The notes under the pieces are model-generated. The model ran no database searches. It saw only the letters and a program-made list of their open reading frames with translations, and was not told the DNA's origin. From the NCBI GenBank assembly GCA_018398585.1, contig JAGTTD010000001.1, positions 33,616,438 to 33,680,437 of the forward strand: a stretch of DNA of 64,000 nucleotides, in the 5' to 3' direction. Position 1 is the stretch's first letter. Every line of letters starts with the position of its first letter. The position numbers and the translations under genes are program-made. Of this stretch, positions 22,888 through 33,787 are shown piece by piece. Origin of the DNA: Simmondsia chinensis (taxonomy: Eukaryota > Streptophyta > Magnoliopsida > Caryophyllales > Simmondsiaceae).

Positions 22888-23446
22888 TGATAGTGATACG
22901 GGCCAAAGTGGGATTTGGTGCACAGAAGGACACCATCCCACTTAGTTCCCCGCACCGCTCCAGCGACTACCCTGCTGTCGATCCTTGAGGACGAGGAACT
23001 TTTCAGGGGACAATATTGATACGAACCTAGCGTCATCCATGCCGCCAAGCCCTTATTAACCGTAGCCGCCAAGATCCACTATGCCATCTCTACCGCCGAC
23101 GCTCATACAGCAACATGGGTCTCCTAACGTCAATCCGATATCCAGTGCCAACCAGACGTGCTACCTCACCCCTTCTAGAATATTCTAGCACTTGCCACCT
23201 CAGCACTTCATTGCCACTATAAATAAGTAAGGAAGTCATTAGGGTTAGGCATGCAAATGAATGATGTAAAGAGCTTGGCTCATCTCTCCCTCTCCGTTGT
23301 GTTCTTCTCTTTCTTCCTTCTTGTTATTATCTAATTCTCCCCCCTTTTCACTTGTAATCCTCCTTTGGAGGCAAATCTATCCAATAATATATATTAAGCT
23401 GTGATTTCCAGTTGATATAAGCTAGATTTATACTAGGTTTGTATCA
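22888..23446 (+). repeat. 5' LTR of the Gag-only element
   Basis: 559 bp, TG...CA. A TATA box (TATAAATA, about 23218) lies some 230 bp before the LTR end. It pairs with 25165-25720, nearly the same length. Confidence 0.92.
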
Positions 23447-23447
23447 A

Positions 23448-23459
23448 TGGTATCAGAGC
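23448..23459 (+). other. tRNA-iMet primer binding site
   Basis: TGGTATCAGAGC, one base after the LTR end, perfectly matching the plant initiator tRNA-Met complement. Confidence 0.92.
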
Positions 23460-24130
23460 AAGTCCACGGCCTTAATCATCACCAATCATCCACCAATGCT
23501 ACCGCTGGAATCATCGTCATCATCAATCTTTAGCTCACCCTCACAAACAACCTCATCTTCGATCACCATCATGAACCAAACACCACCTCTCTCCAGTCGC
23601 CGCCTCTACAATCGTCAACCCACAAACATAACCCATCATTACCACCAATGCTGAGCTTTGTGACTCTCACCGCCGATCATCGTTAAATCCCCAGTTCACC
23701 CTCATCATCATCACTTCCCTCCATCATCATCAACCATTGTCACCCATCATCGCCAATCAAACATTAATACCGGCTCACCATCATCGTCCCCGATCATTAT
23801 CATTGCTCGTCATCATCATCACCCGATCATCACCACCAATCTTCATCGCTAGGCACCCGATCATCACCTCCACCATCACCCATCATCAATAATCACTTCC
23901 CATCATCTTCAGCATCATCCATCGACAACACCATCAATCGCCATTGCTGATTTACAGAGCTCAGCGAGCAGAGCTCACCTCGGGTGACTACCAGCACAAA
24001 ATTCGAACCATAACTCCGGAACCACCAGCAGCACCATCATTCCCCACCACCTCGCATCAAGCATAACCATCATCCTCATCACCGAACAACCCTCAACTGG
24101 TTTCTCAGCACCCAAAACACAACCCGCACA
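23460..24130 (+). repeat. CATCA/CACC-rich low-complexity leader
   Basis: A stretch dominated by ATC, CAC and CATCATC motifs between the primer site and the gag-like frame. It has no clear coding content. Confidence 0.75.
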
Positions 24131-24138
24131 CAAGGTGT

Positions 24139-24543
24139 TTGATAAAATGCCTTAATCAATTCTCCATTTCTAACCGCCAATCATCACACATGGCTGAAGA
24201 TAACCCATACAGGGAGCTCTTTAGGCTTCACCAAACGGGAAGTGTTGACAAGTACATCAACCGATTCGAATCCTTGGTGAGCAGATGTAGGATAACTGCA
24301 GAGGAGAAGGTCCAGTTCATGCTAAGCAGCTTGCGGAAGAACATAAGGAAAGGCGTCCTCTTATTTAGACGACAAACCCTTCATGAGGCCAAGATATTTG
24401 CCCATCTCGAAGAGAACACTTGCGCCTGTCGTGAGATGATAGCCATAAAGGGATCTACAAGTATGGCACCAACACCGCTCATGCCAAGCCCAACAAGGGA
24501 AGATTCTGCCAACCTTGTAACCCGGCAGCCGTCAGCTAAGTGA
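24139..24543 (+). CDS. Gag-like protein of the Gag-only element
   Basis: A 134-codon frame. Residues about 20-100 (NPYRELFRLHQTGSVDKYIN, RFESLVSRCRITAEEKVQF, LSSLRKNIRKGVLLFRRQTL, EAKIFAHLEE) match the retrotransposon Gag domain of Ty3/gypsy type: the YxxxFE...F...L pattern and the final helix before a proline-rich tail. It has no CCHC knuckle. It is shorter than a complete Gag (usually 300 residues or more), so the N-terminal part is lost or never present. The start ATG at 24139 is the first in frame; the ATG inside SHMAEDN is an equal candidate. Confidence 0.65.
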   Translation: MIKCLNQFSISNRQSSHMAEDNPYRELFRLHQTGSVDKYINRFESLVSRCRITAEEKVQFMLSSLRKNIRKGVLLFRRQTLHEAKIFAHLEENTCACREMIAIKGSTSMAPTPLMPSPTREDSANLVTRQPSAK

Positions 24544-25109
24544 GACGCCCACCAACCTTGATGATGAAACTCCTCCTCCCCCTCAGCCAATCGAGGATCC
24601 GACTAGATCCATTCCCAGATTCCACCATCACTCCACCCCTTGGCGCACCCATGGATGCCGCCAATCTCTCTTCCGCGGCAATGGTGAATGAGGAACTAGT
24701 TATTCCTACAGCGACGCACCCATCCACCATCATTGTGGCGCCAAACTCTGTCCCACCTCTTCTTCCCTCATGTGACTTCACCGAATCAGATCCTCTAGTG
24801 CCTCAACAATTGGATTCCGAATTCGAGGATGTGATCACGGAAGCCCCTTCATCTACCATCTCTACCCCAGCCACAGCCCTATCTGTCCTGCTCATGGGTA
24901 GTGCAAAGACACCTACTGGGTTAGAACATCGAGAGTTTAAGTCGCTGTGGGTTGTTGCAGCCAAGCCTCCTCCATTTCACCATACCGCCAATCTCCAAGT
25001 GATCGTCAGAGATCATCCTTCGCCGCTGCCGCAAGCGTGGTTCACGTCCCAAGCCCTGCTTGAGTTCTTAAGGCTAGTATTTGACCCTGGAGGATCTTCC
25101 ACACTTTAG
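24540..25109 (+). CDS. ORF of unknown function in the Gag-only element
   Basis: A 189-codon frame overlapping the end of the gag frame by a few bases (MRRPPTLMMKLLLPLSQSRI, ending RLVFDPGGSSTL). It is rich in Pro, Ser, Thr and Ala with no motif I recognise. It might be chance coding in GC-richer sequence or a derived second frame. No protease or RT residues are present. Confidence 0.35.
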   Translation: MRRPPTLMMKLLLPLSQSRIRLDPFPDSTITPPLGAPMDAANLSSAAMVNEELVIPTATHPSTIIVAPNSVPPLLPSCDFTESDPLVPQQLDSEFEDVITEAPSSTISTPATALSVLLMGSAKTPTGLEHREFKSLWVVAAKPPPFHHTANLQVIVRDHPSPLPQAWFTSQALLEFLRLVFDPGGSSTL

Positions 25110-25164
25110 AGCCGGCTCGTTGTCCATGACCCTTGGGCGTAAGGGTCTTTGGAGGGGAAAAGAG

Positions 25165-25720
25165 TGATAGTGATACGAGCCAAAGTGGGATTTGGTGCAC
25201 AGAAGGACACCATCCCACTTAGTCCCCACACCGCTCAAGCGACTACCTTGCTGCTGATCCTCGAGGATGAGGATCTTTTCAAGAGGGCAGTATTGATACG
25301 AACCTGGTGTCATCCATGCCGCCAAGCCCATATTAACCGTGGCCACTAAGATCCACTATTCCATCTTTACCGCCAACGCTCATACAGCAACATGGGTGTC
25401 CTACCGCCAATCCAATATCCACTGCCAGACGTGCTACCTCACCCCTTCTGGAATATTCTAGCACTTGCCACCTCAGCACCCCATTACTACTATAAATAAG
25501 TAAGGAGGTCATTAGGGTTAGGGATGCAAATGAATGATGTAAAGAGCTTAGCTCATCTCTCCCTCCCCCTTGTGTTCTTCTCTTTCTTCCTCCTTGTTAT
25601 TCTCTAAGTCTCCCCCATTTTCACTTGTAATCCTCCTTTGGAGGCAAATCTATCCAATAAATATATACTTAGCTATGATTTCCTGTTGATATAAGTTAGA
25701 TTTATACTAGGTTTGTATCA
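25165..25720 (+). repeat. 3' LTR of the Gag-only element
   Basis: 556 bp, starts TGATAGTGATACGAGCC, ends GGTTTGTATCA. Preceded by the polypurine tract. Confidence 0.92.
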
Positions 25721-25725
25721 GTTAT

Positions 25726-26272
25726 TGACTAGGAAAAATAAAATAAACCTTTTAGAACAATTATTGGCAACATAAAGATTATAAGTTTTCTTTATACCTA
25801 TATCTTGATTGAGCACAATCAATCAATCGATTTTCAAGTATCCAATCCAATCAATAATCAATCCAATTAACTGAATCAAATAATCAACAAGCAACCAAGA
25901 CCAATGAAGATTTGTATTACTATAGTAATGTAAAGTAACTACAAGTATATATATATATATATATATAGTATTGGGAGTATACAATATAAAAATTGAAGAG
26001 GAAGAAGATTGGGGAGTAGATGAAGAAAGGGAGAGAGAGGATAGAGTCTCAAATATCTCAACATAATCCCTAACTAAATCTCTAAGCCTTATTTATACCA
26101 ATAGTTAATTGACCTATTAAGATACTAATCGAGCAACCCTTAATCTAGAGGCTCCCTTACGTGCCAACCCACGTACAACGGATGTATTCGGGTCATGTGT
26201 CGATGCCTCAAGATCACAAGTTGAGATATGCGGGCCAAGTGCTGAAACAAATGTGTCTTTGGTTATATTAGT
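25726..26272 (-). repeat. probable 3' LTR of gypsy remnant A
   Basis: On the minus strand the internal sequence ends near GTGGGTTAT and TGATACTAATATAACC begins, a plausible TG start of an LTR at about 26272. The region contains a TA microsatellite (about 25948-25968) and GA-rich stretches. I could not find the other LTR, so the left border is uncertain. Confidence 0.45.
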
Positions 26273-26599
26273 ATCAATAACCCACGCTTGAAACTACCCT
26301 AAAATTTGGAAAATGACGTTGGAGCTTATATATGTATTCCCATGTGGCGTCCTTGGGTGGCTGATCAGTCCACTAAATAAGGATTTGAGTCTCTACTTTA
26401 GCCGACGCCATACTATTCTCCTGCCGAGGACATGGTTCGGCTGCAGTGGCTAAGCAACAGGAAACCAGATCTCCGATAGTGGCACACTAAAGGCAAGGAC
26501 CATGTAGCAATGCTTAAGGAGAGAGACATGTACCATATGATGAATTTGTATAGTGCTTAGGAAATCCAATTTGTAGGCGACTAGGCCAATGCGATCAAG

Positions 26600-27420
26600 G
26601 ATTTTGAATGGGACATAAAAAGGGGAGGCAACTTGTGGGATCCTCGATGCTTGACATTATGTTGCTGGTATGGCTAGAGCCGGTGCCATGTGTACTCGAT
26701 TCAAGCGGTGGCGATCGGCTTGTTGGTTCATCCTGTTTTGCGCGAGGTGTAGATGAAACTTTAACAAGGCAATGGTGTCTTCCCAGGCATGTAGACTTCG
26801 GTCCACCAGATCAATGTTGGAACATGTTTGGGGGGGGAGGTTGACCATATAGAATCTCGTAGAGGGTCGTGTGAGTGGCCGTGTGAAAGGTGGTATTATA
26901 CCACCTTTCAGCTAGAGGAACCAACTTATCCATTCATGAGGGCGGTCGCCAGCCACGCAGTGTAAATACTTCTCAAGACATTGATTCAAAACCTCGCTCT
27001 GACCGTCCAACTAGGGATGATAAGACGAAAACATGTTAAGCTTGCCCCTAATTGAAGAGAACAGCTACGACCACAAGAATGACTTTATATCTCAATGAAG
27101 GAGGAAGACCCTCAATAAAGTCCAATGATATGCTACTCTAAACAGTAGTCGGGATAGGGAGAGGTTGAAGAAACCCCAGTGGACCCAATGTATTGTACTG
27201 GATCCGTTGACATATCAAGCACTGACGAATATAAGTACGAATATAGGACTTGAGACCCTTCCAATAAAACAGTGTCCCAATGCACTAATACGTGGGGTTG
27301 ATACCCGAGTGCCCACCTGGCGCAAAATCATGCTGCCACATAAGCACGGCCTGCTGAACCATGGGTAAAGTGCCCATCACGAACTGTCCCTTATGCCGTA
27401 ACTGTTGTTGTTGCCATAAA
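26600..27420 (-). pseudogene. gypsy integrase C-terminal region, decayed
   Basis: At 26848-26657 the text HLHLAQNRMNQQADRHRL matches the post-core helix of gypsy integrase (compare VHQAHARMKFYTDKKR in the intact copy near 36980). The minus strand near 26600 still reads KILDRIGLVAYKLDF, parallel to KILEKIGQVAYKLDL at 37140. The zinc and catalytic core is too eroded to trace. Confidence 0.65.
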
Positions 27421-27424
27421 TACT

Positions 27425-28505
27425 TCAGGTGAGAGAGCGGATCGATTTCTTTGTCTTGAATAATGTGATTGAGTGTTGGATCATCAAACCAGGAATGGCA
27501 GAGCTCATCACATAAAACGGAGAAGATAGATGAAAAACGGAGAAGATAGATGAAATTTTCATGCATAAAATGTCGGCCCTTGAATACCGTGAGAGTGCAT
27601 AGGCCGCGTGGTTCTCGGTTCCCCTCTTGTAAGTAATATCGTAATCGAATCTAATCAACTTCGAAAGCCAAAAATGTTAAAACAGGGTTGACAATTTCTT
27701 TTCCAACAAAAATTTAAGGCTCTGCTGGTCGGTCTTAACAATAAAGTGTTGCCCGGTAAGATACTGTTGCCACTTATCCATAGAAAAAGTTCGCGCTCGT
27801 AAATCAACATTACTTGATGTTTTAGAGCAAGAGTGGCCCTAATATAAGTGAGAGGAAGCCCCTCTTGCATCAAAACTGCACCGATACCCATCCTAGATGC
27901 GTTAGTCTCAACAATAAATTCTTTGGAAAAGTTTGGAAGTGCCAAAACCGAGGTGGTAGTGAGGACGTCCTTCAACTGCACAAACACAGCCTCGTTCGGG
28001 TTCCACTCAAAGTCGTTTTCCTTGAACAAAGCGATGAGTGGCTGAGCAATAACCCCATACTTTTTGATAAAAAGTCTATAATAGGCGAAAAGACCAAGAA
28101 ATCCTCTCAATTACTTCAAGTCACGGGGTTGAGGCCATTCGGTCACTGCCTTAACCTTTCTCAGGTCCATTGATGCGCCATCTCCTGAAACAAAGTGACC
28201 CTAGATATTCAATTTGTGATATGAAAAATCAGCACTTCGAACATCAGGCTAAAAGAAACGATTGTCTTAGAGCAAGGAAAAAACCACATGTAGGTGTTGG
28301 AGATGCTCATGCCAAGATGCATTATACACCAAGATACCATCGAAGAACACGAGGACAAATTTGCATAAATATGGTTAGAAAATCTCGTTCATAATTCCTT
28401 GGAATGTGGACAGAGTGTTGATCAACCCAAAGGGCATCACAATAAACTTGAAGTGACCGGAGTGACTATGGAAAGCGGTCTTGTGTATATAGTGTGGTGC
28501 CATGC
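27425..28505 (-). pseudogene. gypsy reverse transcriptase and RNase H, decayed
   Basis: RT patches on the minus strand include [18 protein letters not shown] (the FFDD box reads FFDG) and IEYLG. The frame at 28110-27655 reads MRGFLGLFAYYRLFIKKYGV, ALFKENDFEWNPNEAVFVQL and EFIVETNASRMGIGAVLMQE. This is the RT thumb and the RNase H start, with the first RNase H Asp (ETDAS) changed to Asn. ITYKRGTENHAAYALSRYS near 27600 is the end of RNase H. Confidence 0.85.
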
Positions 28506-28510
28506 GAGAG

Positions 28511-29298
28511 ACTTTTCAAATGACATGACATTGTAAATTATAATTTAGTATAATTAATGTAACTCACCCAGAATATCAAATAGTTATCATACAAATTAAA
28601 ACTGTTCAAAATATACATCGTTCGTATATCATACAAGAACAAACTAAAATAAATATGTCATTGAAAATATTTGCCAAAAAGTTAAATATTGTATAATTTA
28701 AAACTCTCCAAATAGCATGCAAATAAGTTTACAATGGACGTATACTAAATTTATTTAGCAAGCAATAACAAATAATTTAGAGTTATTTAAAATTCAAAAC
28801 TTTAACTGTGCAACACACGAAGAATCACTAGTTAGAATATAATACAAAGAAGGGTGAAATATAGAAGTTGTTGTGATTTAACTTCAACCCACAACCAACT
28901 AATAGAGCAAATCCAATGCAATCATACCAAAACAATGAAATAATACCGAAATCGCATCGTATATTTCACCATATACAAAGGAACTACAAGCATAGTATTT
29001 GTATGTAATTTAGGGATAGTAAAAGGAAGAATATAGGGAGAAATAGAGAAAGGGAGAGCAGAGTGGAGAGAGAGAAGAGAGGGAGAAGAAGACACAAAAC
29101 CTAGTCTACACTCTCTCTCCTAAACAAACATAATATACATACTAGATTAACTTGGCCTAAGCACACTTAATTAGATAATAAAAGCCTACTAAATATCTTC
29201 AAGTCCTTGCTAACGTGTCAAGTGGGTGGGTGCCAACTCGCTGACGTGTCCCCTGTGACATGGCTCCAGTTGCAGCATCAGGGTCCACGATCGTATCA
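28511..29298 (-). repeat. probable 3' LTR of gypsy remnant B
   Basis: On the minus strand a polypurine tract TCGAGGGGGCGGCAT (29313-29299) is followed by TGATACGATCGTGGACCC, an LTR start at 29298. The last 150 bp at this end recur at 43617-43770, showing it is a dispersed repeat. The left border is not clear; 28511-28840 is AT-rich without other features. Confidence 0.6.
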
Positions 29299-29989
29299 AT
29301 GCCGCCCCCTCGAGTTGACCCTTGACCCTAAGGGTCAAAATCAGGAAATATGTGCTGGAAGTCATAAAGAAACTCCCATGTGGCCCCCTCTGGGGGACAA
29401 TCAATCCACTAACAAAGATCTGAGTAGTTACAACGCAGTGCCTTTTCACAGGGCGATGATTGAGAACACGCAGTAGCCGCAGCAGAGGAGCAACAGGTGA
29501 CCAGACATCGGGAAGTGGAATACTGTGAGCGGGAACAGAAAAACAATATTTTTAGCAAGGACCTTGGATGGTTCATAATAGCTTGGAGAAAGCTTGTGGA
29601 AAGCCTGGTGCTCCACACTATGCTAGCGATAAGGTTGAACCTTCAACCAAATAGTCTCCTATAGCAAACTCACGGTTGGTGCCATGGGAATCGACATACT
29701 ACTCCATATGTTTGCAGGCTCAGTGCAAGTGGAAATTTAACAAGGTAACCGTGTCCTCTCGGGCTTGGAGGCTACGATCAACATCTTTAACTCTAGACTT
29801 GCCTGGTAGGTAAGGTAAGTGAATGGGTGGCGGTTACTCGTATAACACCTCAGAAGGTGTAGCTTGGGTGGTAGTGTGGAATGTGGTGTTATACCGCCAC
29901 TCCGCAAGGGGTATCCACCAACTCCATTCTCAAGGACGCTCGCTAGCCATGCAGCGTAGATATGTCTCTAGATAATGGTTGAGCACTTT

Positions 29990-30605
29990 CATCTGTCTGT
30001 TAGGCTACGAGGATGAGAGGTTCAACTGTGTGCCCATACGTGAAAATAACTGTTGCCAAAATGTGCTCACAAAAATCGGATCACGATTGCTAATCAATGT
30101 TTCTGGAATGTTGTGTAGACAATAAATCTGATCGAGATAGAGTTGAGTTACATAAGCTACTGAATACAGGTGAGCAAGAACTAAGAAATGTGCATACTTG
30201 CTTAATCGGTTGACTACTACCAAGATCACTGAATGTCCAGCCAACAAAGGAGGACCCTCGATAAAATCAAGAGAAACACTATTCCATACCATGTTAGGTA
30301 TGGGAAGTGGCTGGAGTAACCCCGATGATGCCACGGTCTCATACTTCTATTGTTGGCAAACTGTGCACTATCGTATGTAATCATGAATTTCATTCTTCAA
30401 TCCCTTCCAAAAGAAGAGGGTACGAAAAGGTCAGTATGTAGCCTCTATACCCAAATGCCCTCCCACCTCAAAGTCATGCAGCCATAATTTTATCATGCGA
30501 TGCAAATCTAGATCTCGGCCCACCACTAGCCAACCGAGCTGACATAGAAGCCCCCCTTGCCCCAAAATCTTGGGGTGTGAAAGTGGATCCTCCTCGTTGT
30601 CATGA
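29990..30605 (-). pseudogene. gypsy integrase, decayed
   Basis: The frame 30334-30005 reads SSGLLQPLPIPNMVWNSVSL, DFIEGPPLLAGHSVILVVVN, RLSKYAHFLVLA and ETLISNRDPIFVSTFW, keeping both catalytic Asp residues (LDFIEG, SNRD). Upstream patches include the integrase zinc module (CTVCQQ). Similar in sequence to the intact integrase at 36189-37238. Confidence 0.85.
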
Positions 30606-30610
30606 ATAAT

Positions 30611-31210
30611 CTAAGCTAAGAGAGAGTCAGTCTGCCATGAGCGGTGTAATCGGTTTAAAAAATCTGATGAAATCACTGACACTGCAAATAAAGCCTCAAA
30701 TTCACATAATAAATTAGCGAGTTCAGCCTCAAAGGTTCCTTGTGCGGTACCTAACAGCAGCAAGGTATTGCAGCTCGGTTCTGCAGCCAAAGCGAGCTCT
30801 ATCATGAAAAATTCAGCTCTTACAGATCGTACACTATGTATTGAAGTCCCGGACACTAATTTGAGCCGTTCTCTCAGTGGCCCATGTAAATTCACGGCCC
30901 GTCCTTGCCATACAAACTCCATGACAAGCTCCTTAAAGTCCCATTACACTCTTCCTAATGTTTGTAACCATTGTATTCCAAGGACCATATGACATCCTGA
31001 GAGTGATATGACTAGAAAATCGGATACAAAACACATGTCCTTCATCTTCCATGAGAAATCGCGACATAACCTGGTACACAACAATTGCTTACCATTGGCT
31101 ACCGTGATGGCAAGTCTATGAGTTGCATCTATAAAACTCTTCAATTGTTGAATTAGAGCAATGTCAATGAAATTATGGGTGCTTCCCGTATCAATAAGGA
31201 TACCAATCAC
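30611..31210 (-). pseudogene. gypsy protease and start of pol
   Basis: MIGILIDTGSTHNFIDIALI carries the DTGS site of the RVP_2 aspartic protease, and CHMVLGIQWLQTLGRV is its conserved C-terminal strand. The frame 30922-30611 continues (MEFVWQGRAVNLHGPLRERL) toward RT, but RT is absent. Confidence 0.85.
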
Positions 31211-31369
31211 CCTCTTTTATTAAGCTCCACGGGCTCTCATTGTTTGACATTGGGCAATACCCTCAAGAGCATGAATGGATATATGAGGATCGGGATTTGG
31301 TTCTAGTTCGATCTCCCCTGCGGTTTTAGGGAGTCATTTTCGACTCCTCGTCATCATGGTCCACCTCTA

Positions 31370-32029
31370 TAAGGAACATTTGATAACTCTTCTTCATGGG
31401 ACAATTCTGACCTAGGCTCAAGCACTCATGACAATAAAAACATAGGTTTTTAGCTTGATGTTCCTCTACTTCCGCCGGAGTCAAAAGAAATTTGACCGGT
31501 TTTGGGTTCTATGTGTGGGGTGGGAATGTGTTTGGGTGGGGGATCTATAGGTTTTAATGGGGCTCGGTAGGGGTGGGGGCGATTTATTAGGGTAATTCGA
31601 GCTATTTCTAAGTGGCAGAATAGGTGTATGGAGGAGGAGGGCCATCTTATTAGGGCTTTTGCCTGCAATATGTGCCAAATGAGCACAATTTTGCTCTTAC
31701 AAGAGAGCCAGTTCAAGTGTGTCCTGTAACATCATGGGTCTAAAAACTCTAACCTATCCGGCCAACTCAACCTTCAAACCATTCAAAAGAACACTTATGC
31801 GTTGTGCCTCGGAGAACTCGCAACGACTCACAAGCAACTCAAATCACCGATTTGTCTCAATTGGGTCAACTCCGACAATGGGTCTTCAATAGAACCCGCA
31901 AAACGGGCACAGTGCTCACTGACTACGGTTCCCAAGGCATGACACTACCCGTGGGCCATGCACTTATATAGGCACGATGCCACGAAAGTGCATCTCCTTT
32001 GAGGGCTACACCAGCAAGCCTAACTTTAC

Positions 32030-32030
<1 letters not shown>
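31370..32030 (-). pseudogene. gypsy gag remnant
   Basis: The minus strand at the extreme right reads KVRLAGVALKGDALSWHRAY, a retrotransposon Gag start motif (VRLA...L.G.A..W). A knuckle of the type CFYCHECLSLGQNC is readable near 31430 (His replaced by Gln). Stops are frequent in between. Confidence 0.6.

Positions 32031-32075
<45 letters not shown>
32031..32075. repeat. poly-C tract, 45 nt
   Basis: An uninterrupted run of 45 C residues exactly at the junction between gypsy remnant B and the truncated 5' LTR of gypsy element C. It could be a sequencing or gap-filling artefact or a true rearrangement scar. Confidence 0.98.
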
Positions 32076-32369
32076 AGGGTAGTTTGTAAGTCAAACCAGG
32101 TCAAACCTGGTGGCTGTTGGAGTTTAGGCGCCAATTTCAGTTAGGCCAGTAGTGTTTGTTATGTGTCTGGGTGCATTGTATTAGATCTTCTATAACTAGG
32201 TCTAATGCTTGTAATTTCTTCATTCAATCAATAAAAATCTTGATTTCCTTTTGGAAAACCTCTCTAATTCTCATCTATTTCTCTACTCACTCATCTTCTT
32301 TCAATTCTCTTCTCATCTTATCTCTCTCTTCCACAAGGTTAGCTATCAATCTAGGTTTGGTAGTTAACA
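32076..32369 (+). repeat. 5' LTR of gypsy element C, 5'-truncated
   Basis: Matches 37597-37891 closely; the first 110 bp of the LTR are missing and the poly-C tract takes their place. The 3' LTR has TATAAATAG where this copy has TATAACTAG. Confidence 0.92.
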
Positions 32370-32443
32370 ATTGGTATGAAAGCTGGTTCAAGTTGTTTAT
32401 TGCTTGAATTGAGCTGGCAAAATCGAAGAATCACAATCAAAGA

Positions 32444-33787
32444 ATGGCTGAAGGAGTTAGGACACGATCGGGTGCTGGTAGAGGCAATGTAGCTTCAGCT
32501 GTCCAACCAGAAGTGTCCTATGCTGCTGTGGTTGGTTCGAACACTCCAAAGGAGTATGTCACGGTTGATCAGATGAAGGAATGGAATACACATTCACAAT
32601 TACAAGCAGAGGAACGCCTGTTCTCGAGATTACAGCAAGTGCATTTGGAAAATCAGCAAATGCAGTCATAAAATCAGCAAAGAAATGATGATTGATTGTC
32701 AAAATTGGAGGAAAGGATGGAGAATCTGCAAGATCAGGTCAAGAAATAAGCAGAATTGTTCGTCAATGCGATCCTTAAGCCCACAAGTCAGCTCTTTCCT
32801 CCAGCTGATGTGGCTCAAGCGCAGGTTCAGTTGGACAGAAATGAGAATTTGGACAGAAATCGTGGCAAATCACCTGTGATACAGGCAAAAGCAGGTCCTT
32901 CAGTTCATATCCGATCAGTTGATGATCGACCTTCAGTAGTTGAGGTTGCTGCAGGTATGCATGATCGAAATGCAGGACCAGGCCAATTCAGATTTTGTGG
33001 CCAGAGTACAGGTCTGCATACCAGGCCACCTGATTTGAATGCTCATCAAAGAAATTCATCTGATGATCTTGAACAACAGAACAGACCTCCTGATTTGCAT
33101 CAACAGCAGAGATCCTTGAGTAATGATGCTACATCTGGTGGCAGAAGTCATGCTCATAGACAGCCAAGGGTACAAATCGAGCCATTCGAGAGAAAACAGC
33201 CTGAGTCTTGGTTGAGGAGGTGTGAAAGGTATTTTCATTTCTATAACATCAATGAAGTTGAAAAAGCAGAGCTAGCTGCAGTGCATCTTCATAGAGACCA
33301 CGAGGTATGGTTTTATAGTGTCTTGAGGAGTAATCCTTGTCTTTCTTGGGACCAATTCGTGGAAGAGCTGTGTGAGAGGTATGGTGAAGAGGATTCAAGC
33401 GATGTTGTTGATAGCTTTAATAAAGTTTATCAAACATCTACGGTGAAGGAGTACATGATCAGATTTGAGAACTTGCGTGCTAACATGATAGCCATTAATC
33501 CACATTCTACCGAAGCATATTATGTCTCAAGCTTTATTAGTGGATTGAAGCCAAGAATTAAGAACTTGGTTAAGGCCATTGGGCCAAAGACTCTCTCCAA
33601 AGCCTATAATAAGGCTAAATTGATTGAGCCTACACTTGTATCTTCAAGTGACACAAGCAAATTCAAGAGTAGCAATTACAAGACTCATTAAAGAGACTCA
33701 TCAAGCAACAAGGCTGGCTGATCAGTGGACAAGAGATCTACACGGTTATGTTATAAATGTAATCAACCATATCAGCCCGGACATAGG
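32444..33787 (+). pseudogene. gypsy Gag with zinc knuckle
   Basis: MAEGVRTRSGAGRGNVASA opens the frame. Stops at 32669, 32693 and 32747 interrupt the N-terminal coiled region. The main Gag domain is intact from about 33170: PFERKQPESWLRRCERYFHF, YNINEVEKAELAAVHLHRDH, ELCERYGEEDSSDVVDSFNK and FISGLKPRIKNLVKAI. Stops at 33689 and 33719 precede the knuckle LCYKCNQPYQPGHRC, a CX2C...GHXC variant. Frame is kept throughout. Gag forms the cytoplasmic particle. Confidence 0.9.

Larger units (their letters stand above)
22888..25720 (+). mobile_element. Gag-only LTR retrotransposon (TR-GAG-like)
   Basis: Direct LTRs of 559 bp (22888-23446) and 556 bp (25165-25720) start TGATAGTGATACG and end GGTTTGTATCA. 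ATTAT precedes and GTTAT follows, a 5-bp duplication with one mismatch. TGGTATCAGAGC at 23448-23459 is a perfect initiator-Met primer site, and GGAGGGGAAAAGAG at 25151-25164 is the polypurine tract. The 1.7-kb interior encodes only a Gag-like frame; protease, RT, RNase H and integrase are absent. It would depend on proteins from a related Ty3/gypsy element. Confidence 0.9.
26273..28510 (-). mobile_element. Ty3/gypsy remnant A (RT to integrase)
   Basis: Minus-strand order: RT from about 28500, RNase H (about 27900-27425), the integrase region and a C-terminal segment at 26848-26657. The RT 5' part, protease and gag are missing; the remnant starts abruptly near 28510, next to gypsy remnant B. 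Stops are dense. Confidence 0.8.
29299..32030 (-). mobile_element. Ty3/gypsy remnant B (gag, protease, integrase; RT deleted)
   Basis: Minus-strand order: gag fragment (32030-31450), CCHC-like knuckle and protease (31210-30944), then a jump at about 30620 straight to the integrase zinc region and core (30605-30005). RT and RNase H have been deleted. It ends abruptly at the poly-C tract, so its 5' LTR is missing. Confidence 0.8.

Noticed and set aside
23017..23446. LTR of the Gag-only element starting at TGATACGAACC (23017)
   Set aside because: The repeat shared by both ends begins 129 bp earlier at TGATAGTGATACG, where a polypurine tract and a target duplication fit.
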